10,390 nucleotides of DNA. Origin: Candidatus Kapaibacterium sp. (GTDB lineage Bacteria > Bacteroidota > Ignavibacteria > Palsa-1295). The notes under the pieces are model-generated. The model saw only the letters and a program-made list of their open reading frames with translations, was not told the DNA's origin and did no database searches. Positions within the stretch are counted from its first letter, which is position 1. Each line of letters opens with the position of its first letter. The position numbers and the translations under genes were made by a program. Positions 5,673-10,390 of this stretch are shown here, piece by piece. The stretch is taken from assembly GCA_025450975.1 (NCBI GenBank), contig JANWLI010000023.1, positions 1 to 10,390 on the forward strand, given 5' to 3'.

Positions 5673-6026
5673 GTGAAATTCCTCGCCGACGAAAATTTTC
5701 CGATCGATAGCGTTATAGCCCTGCGCAATGCCGGGCATGACGTGGACTCCATCCAGAAATCAGCGCCCGGGCTTCAGGACATTGGCGTTTTGGAACGCGC
5801 CGTAAGCAGCAACTGCATTCTTCTGACCTTTGATAGAGACTTTGGCGATCTGATTTTTAATCATCAATTGCCGGCTCCTGCTGGAGTCGTCTATTTTCGG
5901 TTTGATCCTTTGCTACCGAATGACCCTGCTGAACTTCTGCTTCAACTAATGGAGAAGGTCGATATCGCTGGTAATTTGACGGTAGTATCGACAAGGAGCA
6001 TTCGACAACGTCCCTTACCAAAATAA
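5673..6026 (+). CDS. DUF5615 PIN-like toxin (predicted ribonuclease)
   Basis: The product is 117 residues and begins with GTG. It opens with MKFLADENFP, the hallmark of the DUF5615/Mut7-C PIN-like family (PF18480), with acidic residues D6 and E7. The second acidic cluster is LLTFDRDFGDLIF (D54, D56, D59). The spacing and the three acidic positions fit a metal-dependent RNase active site. A C-terminal extension with PAGVVYFRFDP and LTVVSTRSIRQR (about 110) is also typical. As the distal gene behind a DUF433 antitoxin it should act as the toxin of a type II, VapBC-like module, cleaving RNA when free of the antitoxin. The target RNA is not readable from sequence. All expected acidic residues are present, so I see no sign of inactivation. 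Confidence 0.88.
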   Translation: MKFLADENFPIDSVIALRNAGHDVDSIQKSAPGLQDIGVLERAVSSNCILLTFDRDFGDLIFNHQLPAPAGVVYFRFDPLLPNDPAELLLQLMEKVDIAGNLTVVSTRSIRQRPLPK

Positions 6027-6134
6027 GAAGCACTAAAAGCTCCTTCCAAATCTGATTGCTGAATTGCGGTGAAGAAACCTATGTCCGGATCGCATTCGTT
6101 GAAAAATACCATTATAAACTTAACGACGAACGAC

Positions 6135-6533
6135 ATGAGCGTAGACACCTTCTATCACGGCACAAAAGCGGATCTGAAAACCGGCGATCTCATGATACCT
6201 GGATTTCAGTCAAACTATGGCAGTAGAAATAAGGCGAAGTACATTTATTTCTCCGCTACCTTAGATGCCGCGATCTGGGGCGCTGAGCTTGCCGTAGGCG
6301 AAGGGACCGGCAAAATATACATTGTAGAGCCGATTGGTCCGTACGAAGATGACCCAAATCTGACGGACAAGAAATTTCCCGGAAATCCGACAAAGTCCTA
6401 TCGCACGAAGGAGCCGCTCCGCATCGTCGGCGAGGTCAAGGATTGGCAAGGTCACACAGAAGAGCAACTCAAAACAATGAGGGATGCACTTGAACGCTTG
6501 AAGGAGCAAGGGATAGAGGCGATTGAGGATTGA
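6135..6533 (+). CDS. arr: Rifamycin ADP-ribosyltransferase (Arr-like)
   Basis: The product is 132 residues from this start. FYHGTKADLKTGDL, YIYFSATLDAAIWGAELA, KIYIVEPIGPYEDDPNLTDK, KFPGNPTKSYRTKEPLRIVG and the terminal IED are near-diagnostic of Arr (PF12120), which inactivates rifampin by transferring ADP-ribose from NAD+ to its C23 hydroxyl. H8, Y38 and D73 here keep the spacing (30 and 35) of the His, Tyr and Asp known to matter in Mycobacterium smegmatis Arr, so activity is likely. In-frame ATGs at 6069 and 6081 would add 22 or 18 residues. The start at 6135 sits just before the conserved core, but a longer N-terminus, as in some Arr proteins, cannot be excluded. It lies 108 bases after the toxin gene, on the same strand; no IS, integron site or repeat flanks it. 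Its natural substrate in this organism may not be an antibiotic. Confidence 0.92.
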   Translation: MSVDTFYHGTKADLKTGDLMIPGFQSNYGSRNKAKYIYFSATLDAAIWGAELAVGEGTGKIYIVEPIGPYEDDPNLTDKKFPGNPTKSYRTKEPLRIVGEVKDWQGHTEEQLKTMRDALERLKEQGIEAIED

Positions 6534-6551
6534 GGTAAACAAAGAATCCTC
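6525..6551. terminator. Inverted repeat between the convergent arr-like and GDPD genes
   Basis: GAGGATT (6525-6531) and AATCCTC (6545-6551) form a perfect seven-base-pair stem with a 13-base loop. It overlaps the TGA of the arr-like gene and lies in the 25-base gap before the end of the GDPD gene. There is no T-tract, and the loop is long, so termination is possible but unproven. Confidence 0.3.
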
Positions 6552-6558
6552 TGAGAAA

Positions 6559-7794
6559 TTATCGTAAGCTCAACCCATAGTACATTCCTGCAAGCAGACA
6601 GGGATAGTTTGTCAAGATACCGTCCATCTTACTTTCTGAGAGGAACTGATGCATATAATCTCTAACGTCCAGAGTCCAGGTAACGACTAAGATGCTATCC
6701 TGATGCATGCGTTCTACTTCTGCCGACAGTGTGCCATTCGTCCATCGAGGCGCCCAAATAACACACGTTGGAAGTGAGCGGGCAATATCTGCATCCAACT
6801 CACAGAGAACAGGAGTGCTGTCCTTTTGCGGGCTTGCATTATATGCGTTCAAGACTTCTTGTGTCGGAATACCGAATACGATACTGATACTACTGCCTTT
6901 CTGCTTTGCATAGTCGAGAGCCTCCCTCTGTTCAATAATAATTTCCGTTGCAACTTCTGCATCTTTTACATCGAGCCAGACAAGTTCGTGATCGGAGCTA
7001 TCGATCGTAGCACGAAGCATTTCCTTTAGTGTCGGGATCTTTTCCCCATAAATGAGTCGTGCATAGCGCTGAATATCATGCAAGGAGAATAAACGAACAT
7101 CGCCAAATACATAGGAGCCTTGAATGGTCCGCGGTGAATACGTTTCGTCATGAAAGACGATCAATTGGTTATCTTTTGTTCGCTTGATGTCGATCTCAAT
7201 AGCATTGGCACCCAGAATATTTGCAAAACGCATCATCTCTATACTGTTCTCCGAACGAAGCAGCCGATCGCTGTTCCTTCCGCCAGCGCGATGCGCGATC
7301 AAATAGAATGGTGCTTTGGGTTTATGGACCTCGCCAACCTTGCGAAAGGCAATACCGTCTCCATCGCCATAGGTACCTCGCAGTATACGATCAGGTACAT
7401 TTACTGTATCTGAAGAAATGTGCATGAGTAGTGAACGGCCATTCCGTACCGTAGTTAAATATCCGGAAAAATAGTACTCCCCTTGTTGAATCCCTCCTGC
7501 CATCTCCGCGAATATCACATCGGTGTTCGAGTACAAACATAATCTCGAGCGACTAAACCGGAATACGACCGTATCGCCGAACTGGTCACTTCCTTCCGAT
7601 ACTACATACACACCTTCCAGTATCGCACGCTGATCTGTTTCGATCGGAAGTGTTGAGCGCTCTATTGACTGCCAATCGATTCCGGGGTCATTGGCCGGAT
7701 CGAGCAGGGCTATGCACGATGCGAAATGTGCGAGAACCAGCGCCAGGGTCACGGCACGCAGGATGCCTCGTCGATCAATATTGAATAATATCAT
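6559..7794 (-). CDS. Glycerophosphodiester phosphodiesterase, probable lipoprotein, with extra N-terminal beta-rich domain
   Basis: The product is 411 residues. The N-terminus (ILRAVTLALVLAHFASC) is a signal peptide ending in a lipobox-like FASC with Cys27, so it may be lipid-anchored. Residues about 55-155 form a beta-rich segment (ILEGVYVVSEGSDQFGDTVV, YYFSGYLTTVRNGRSLLMHI) with no clear family. The GDPD domain follows from about 163: YLIAHRAGG (H168, R169), LRSENSIE (E182, N183), AIEIDIKRTKDNQLIVFHDE (E200, D202, H215) and IPTLKEML, then the barrel to MDGILTNYPCLL. All catalytic and Ca2+-binding positions are present. The enzyme should hydrolyse glycerophosphodiesters to glycerol-3-phosphate plus an alcohol in the periplasm or at a membrane surface. 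The ATG at 7794 is chosen because the signal peptide follows it; it overlaps the upstream gene by 20 bases. A longer frame from 7869 lacks a signal. Confidence 0.9.
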   Translation of the reverse strand: MILFNIDRRGILRAVTLALVLAHFASCIALLDPANDPGIDWQSIERSTLPIETDQRAILEGVYVVSEGSDQFGDTVVFRFSRSRLCLYSNTDVIFAEMAGGIQQGEYYFSGYLTTVRNGRSLLMHISSDTVNVPDRILRGTYGDGDGIAFRKVGEVHKPKAPFYLIAHRAGGRNSDRLLRSENSIEMMRFANILGANAIEIDIKRTKDNQLIVFHDETYSPRTIQGSYVFGDVRLFSLHDIQRYARLIYGEKIPTLKEMLRATIDSSDHELVWLDVKDAEVATEIIIEQREALDYAKQKGSSISIVFGIPTQEVLNAYNASPQKDSTPVLCELDADIARSLPTCVIWAPRWTNGTLSAEVERMHQDSILVVTWTLDVRDYMHQFLSESKMDGILTNYPCLLAGMYYGLSLR

Positions 7795-8389
7795 ACTGAA
7801 TCCTGCATTCGGCAACAAATGAAAGAATACCGTGGTAGCCCATCGATATGCACCGCAGCTGCGGTCCAATAAACAGTCTATCGTTCAACTGCCACTTATA
7901 GGATGCGAACGATGTAATGCCCAGTTCAAGTCTCGTTGCATGGGTAATATCTTCATCAACGATATCGATCATCATGATATATGGCCCCACAGCAACACCG
8001 CCCTCAAAACCACCTTTCTGCATACTTGCTGCTATCTGCAGCGGGATCGCCGTGATCTTTGCGCTTCCGGGCACAACGGTATCAATAAGCAAGGGTCTGA
8101 TAAAGGTAAAATCTTCCTGTGAGAACATAGTGTAGCCTGAAGCAAGCCCAAAGGAAATGAGTCTGCTCGGATGCCACATGATCCTTGCAAGCACAGAGCC
8201 GCCGATCACTGCGGCGTGTGCACTTACCGGCGATCGGGGTTCACGAAAATAGGAGACCATCGGACCTCCTGAAATAGAGGCTTCGACGGTATAGATCCCC
8301 TTGCCTCTTTGATGTACTGAATCTGTCTTCTGGGATCGAACGGCGCCGACCCACATAGATAGAAACACGATCAAGAGTATCGCTTTCAA
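7775..8389 (-). CDS. Exported outer-membrane beta-barrel-like protein, family unassigned (operon gene 2)
   Basis: The product is 204 residues and starts with TTG. A signal peptide is clear (MKAILLIVFLSMWVGAVRS, cleavage before QKTD). The rest alternates short amphipathic strands with turns, such as YTVEASISGGPMVSYF, LISFGLASGYTMF, FEGGVAVGPYIMM, LELGITSFASYKWQ and RLFIGPQLRCISMGY. The chain ends in an aromatic residue (IQYDIIQY), as outer-membrane barrels usually do. About eight strands fit, resembling the small OmpX/PorT-like barrels of Bacteroidota. The start codon overlaps the TGA of the upstream gene (TTGA, four bases), and the end overlaps the GDPD gene, so all three are one translationally coupled operon. 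The TTG is accepted because only it gives a complete signal peptide. I cannot assign a substrate or a specific family. Confidence 0.78.
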   Translation of the reverse strand: MKAILLIVFLSMWVGAVRSQKTDSVHQRGKGIYTVEASISGGPMVSYFREPRSPVSAHAAVIGGSVLARIMWHPSRLISFGLASGYTMFSQEDFTFIRPLLIDTVVPGSAKITAIPLQIAASMQKGGFEGGVAVGPYIMMIDIVDEDITHATRLELGITSFASYKWQLNDRLFIGPQLRCISMGYHGILSFVAECRIQYDIIQY

Positions 8390-9132
8390 AATTGGAATCC
8401 TACGAATACTTCCGGTATTAAAAGATATTGATCAAGGGTATTAAACAGTATCCAAGACTGATACGGTGTGCGCGAATAGGCGAGGCTGATACCCATCGAT
8501 ATAAAGGAAGACCGTAAGAATGGCTGCTCGATAGCTGCCGTAATAAAGAGATCATTGAATGGTGACGACGTGCCCTGCGCATGAAGCGATCCTATATAGG
8601 TTTGCGCCGAAAGAACGACAGTCCCCGAAAATGTTGTCGATAATGAGAACTCATCGAATCGATATCCTGTACGAAGTACCGGCAGTAAGGCAACTGCATA
8701 CGCCCAGTTACGATCGAATTGGCCTTCAACGGACAGCCATCCGCCAAACACACCAACGTTTACTCCAGCGGCATAGGATAATCTGTCAGTTCTGTCGTTC
8801 CATTGCATACCTGCTTGCAGGACATTCGAAAGAACATTTGTCGAAAACGTTGTGACAAGCGATACATGCTCAAATACACCCTTCTTGAACTGAATATCGA
8901 TGGCAGGTGCAGGGACCTCGCTTTCTACAACAGGTTGTGGCAGTGTCGTCAGCGACAAACCGAATGTCCACAGCGATGTCCCGACATCTAACGGCCAGGG
9001 CTCATAGTGATATCTGGGTGATTGCCAAACGGAATCATCTACGATCGGCGAAGAACCTTCATACGAACTTTGCGAGAATCCTGCCAACGATTGGAGACAG
9101 AGAGCAGCAACAACTATGGGGATTCGTTTCAC
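8386..9132 (-). CDS. Exported outer-membrane beta-barrel-like protein, family unassigned (operon gene 1)
   Basis: The product is 248 residues. The signal peptide is MKRIPIVVAALCLQSLAGFS, with cleavage likely before QSSYEG. After a polar, proline-rich linker (about 25-50) come many amphipathic strands, including SLWTFGLSLTTLPQP, HVSLVTTFSTNVLSNVLQAG, LSYAAGVNVGVFGGWLSVEG, WAYAVALLPVLRTGYRF and SFISMGISLAYSRTPY. The last residues, VFVGFQF, end in the C-terminal phenylalanine recognised by the BAM machinery. About ten strands are plausible. It is the first gene of the operon, behind a strong Bacteroidota-type promoter, and is divergent from the patatin gene. No enzymatic motif is visible; it may be a channel or a structural partner of the barrel encoded next to it. 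Homology between the two barrels is not obvious by eye. Confidence 0.78.
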   Translation of the reverse strand: MKRIPIVVAALCLQSLAGFSQSSYEGSSPIVDDSVWQSPRYHYEPWPLDVGTSLWTFGLSLTTLPQPVVESEVPAPAIDIQFKKGVFEHVSLVTTFSTNVLSNVLQAGMQWNDRTDRLSYAAGVNVGVFGGWLSVEGQFDRNWAYAVALLPVLRTGYRFDEFSLSTTFSGTVVLSAQTYIGSLHAQGTSSPFNDLFITAAIEQPFLRSSFISMGISLAYSRTPYQSWILFNTLDQYLLIPEVFVGFQF

Positions 9133-9148
9133 GTGCTATCCTGATCGG

Positions 9149-9177
9149 CAAATATAACTCATTCCCGCCAAAAACAA
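9149..9177 (-). promoter_or_regulatory. Bacteroidota-type promoter of the barrel-barrel-GDPD operon
   Basis: On the minus strand TTG (9175-9177), an 18-base spacer and TATATTTG (9149-9156) match the Bacteroidota consensus TTG / TAnnTTTG at all fixed positions. The ATG at 9132 is 16 bases downstream of the -7 box, so the leader would be about ten bases. This sits in the 177-base divergent region shared with the patatin gene. No equally good match was seen for the + strand gene. Confidence 0.7.
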
Positions 9178-9309
9178 GCCACCGAAGTTGCGATTTTGCA
9201 GGATAGATTGCCTCCTTGCACAAGAACTCAATACCACTCCGGTAGGTTACCCTAGCCTGCGCATTGTTTCGTCGGGACCCCAGTGCAGATCTTCTGTAAG
9301 CAACCTGAC

Positions 9310-10390
9310 ATGAAACCGGCAACACACTATCATTTGTGGCTCATTCTGATCCTCACCTGTTCGGGGTGCTTCTTCTCGCCAACAGAAAAGGATACCAAGG
9401 CCGGCCAGCGACGAATGATATTTACCCGCGAGGATTCCACGCAAGTTACTGCACCGCCCGAAAAGGAAAAAATAACGAGGTCAAAGCGCGCACTTATTAT
9501 TTCCGGTGGCGGTGTCAAAGGAAGTTTCGCTGTCGGCATTCTGCGAGCGATGTATGACGTTGATCCGACATTCTATAAACAATACGATGTCTTTGCCGGT
9601 ACTTCCACCGGTTCGCTGATCCTCCCGCTCGCTTCTGTCGGTTCGTTCGACTCGCTTGAGGCTCTCTATACAGCTGGATACAATTTATCAAATTACTATA
9701 GCTCGAACGGCGATATTATCGATGTCCTCAGACGTGGAAGCGCCATGTATAATACGGACGGCCTTAGGCAAAAAGTCCGTGAAGTGGTGAACCCGATCTA
9801 CGCACGGTTATCAAGTTCAACGCATCCTGTACTCCTTTTCTCCTCTGTCTCGATGACGAAAGGAGATCTTGTCTATTTTTCGAATAAACGTCTTGAGCAG
9901 CAGCCAGCCAATCGTAATAACTTTACCTATCAACGAATCCGGGATTCCGTAGAGATGGTCAATGCCATTATGGCATCCGCTAATCAACCTGTCTTCGCCG
10001 ATCTGGTGAACATGTACAATGCCAAATACGACCGGATCGAACAGTTTGGCGACGGTGGGATTCGCGATTACTTGCCGATCCAGGCCGCGATCGATCTTGG
10101 CGATACGGCAATCGACGTGATCCAATGCTCGCCATTCTTCTTCGATGAGAAGCAACCGTATAATGATATCCTGTCCATCCTTTCGCGGGCATTCAATCTG
10201 GTCACCGATGCTATCGGTCAAGGTAACATCGACTACTCGAAGTTAAATTTAGCACCCGGAGGGGTCATACGCATTTTTCGTCCGCCGAAATCGGGATATG
10301 GCGAGGGAGGGAGCGAAGATTTTCCGTTTCTGTCGAGCAATCTTACGTTCGACGAAGAGAAAATGAAGATGATGTTCAATAAAGGGTACG
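9310..10390 (+). CDS. Patatin-like phospholipase, probable lipoprotein (3' end outside the window)
   Basis: The first 360 residues are present and the frame is open to the window edge. The N-terminus (HLWLILILTCSGC) is a lipoprotein signal with Cys20 as the likely lipidated residue. The patatin domain begins near 60: RALIISGGGVKGSFAVGILR carries the oxyanion-hole motif GGGxKG (66-71), VFAGTSTGS the nucleophile elbow GxSxG (Ser99), and QFGDGGIRDYLPI the catalytic aspartate in DGG (Asp248). The Ser-Asp dyad is intact, so it should be an active lipid acyl hydrolase working at a membrane face. There is no Shine-Dalgarno. The start at 9310 is the one that gives a complete lipoprotein signal. It is divergent from an operon that ends in a glycerophosphodiesterase, which acts on the product of full phospholipid deacylation. 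Whether a C-terminal barrel follows, as in PlpD, cannot be seen. Confidence 0.92.
   Translation, partial: MKPATHYHLWLILILTCSGCFFSPTEKDTKAGQRRMIFTREDSTQVTAPPEKEKITRSKRALIISGGGVKGSFAVGILRAMYDVDPTFYKQYDVFAGTSTGSLILPLASVGSFDSLEALYTAGYNLSNYYSSNGDIIDVLRRGSAMYNTDGLRQKVREVVNPIYARLSSSTHPVLLFSSVSMTKGDLVYFSNKRLEQQPANRNNFTYQRIRDSVEMVNAIMASANQPVFADLVNMYNAKYDRIEQFGDGGIRDYLPIQAAIDLGDTAIDVIQCSPFFFDEKQPYNDILSILSRAFNLVTDAIGQGNIDYSKLNLAPGGVIRIFRPPKSGYGEGGSEDFPFLSSNLTFDEEKMKMMFNKGY

Noticed and set aside
5942..6148. Minus-strand frame of 68 residues across the gap between toxin and arr-like genes
   Set aside because: Half overlaps the toxin gene, it has no family features, and the gap itself shows no conserved structure.
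9817..10221. Minus-strand frame of 134 residues
   Set aside because: It lies antisense within the patatin gene, whose GGGxKG, GxSxG and DGG motifs are all in frame.

Overview
The window looks like chromosomal DNA of a bacterium from the Bacteroidota/FCB group, possibly an Ignavibacteria/Kapabacteria-type lineage (that finer placement is inference). Direct reasons: two sites match the Bacteroidota promoter pattern (TTG, about 18-20 bases, TAnnTTTG) just upstream of genes; Shine-Dalgarno sequences are essentially absent; there is a remnant of a type IX secretion C-terminal sorting domain; and many genes encode exported proteins whose signal peptides end just before a glutamine. No rRNA, tRNA, insertion sequence, CRISPR array or origin was seen.

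Layout. 1-406 (-) is the N-terminal part of a YpfJ-type neutral zinc metallopeptidase, cut by the window edge. 549-974 (+) is a small SRPBCC-fold protein. 971-3763 (-) is a tight four-gene run: a secreted eight-repeat TPR protein, a secreted YD-like repeat protein, a GNAT acetyltransferase and a membrane protein with the Coq4 metal motif. Just upstream of it, 3794-3949 (-), lies an orphan T9SS sorting-domain fragment with no gene body. 4016-4699 (+) is a six-helix membrane protein with a good promoter. 4706-5365 (-) is a KANL3/Tex30-like alpha/beta hydrolase.

5438-6026 (+) is a DUF433 antitoxin / DUF5615 PIN-like toxin pair, followed by 6135-6533 (+), a clear homologue of the rifamycin ADP-ribosyltransferase Arr. 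This is the most accessory-looking part of the window. 6559-9132 (-) is a three-gene overlapping operon: two exported beta-barrel-like proteins, then a lipoprotein-like glycerophosphodiester phosphodiesterase with an extra N-terminal beta-rich domain. Divergent from it, 9310 to the window end (+), is a patatin-like phospholipase with a lipoprotein signal, incomplete at its 3' end.

Reading the parts together, 6559-10390 resembles an envelope lipid-turnover locus: patatin could release fatty acids from phospholipids, and the GDPD could then cleave the deacylated glycerophosphodiesters (inference). I did not find a clearly new multi-gene defence or mobile system. The most unusual items are the Coq4-motif membrane protein, the orphan T9SS tail, the Arr homologue next to a toxin-antitoxin pair, and probable leaderless promoters.
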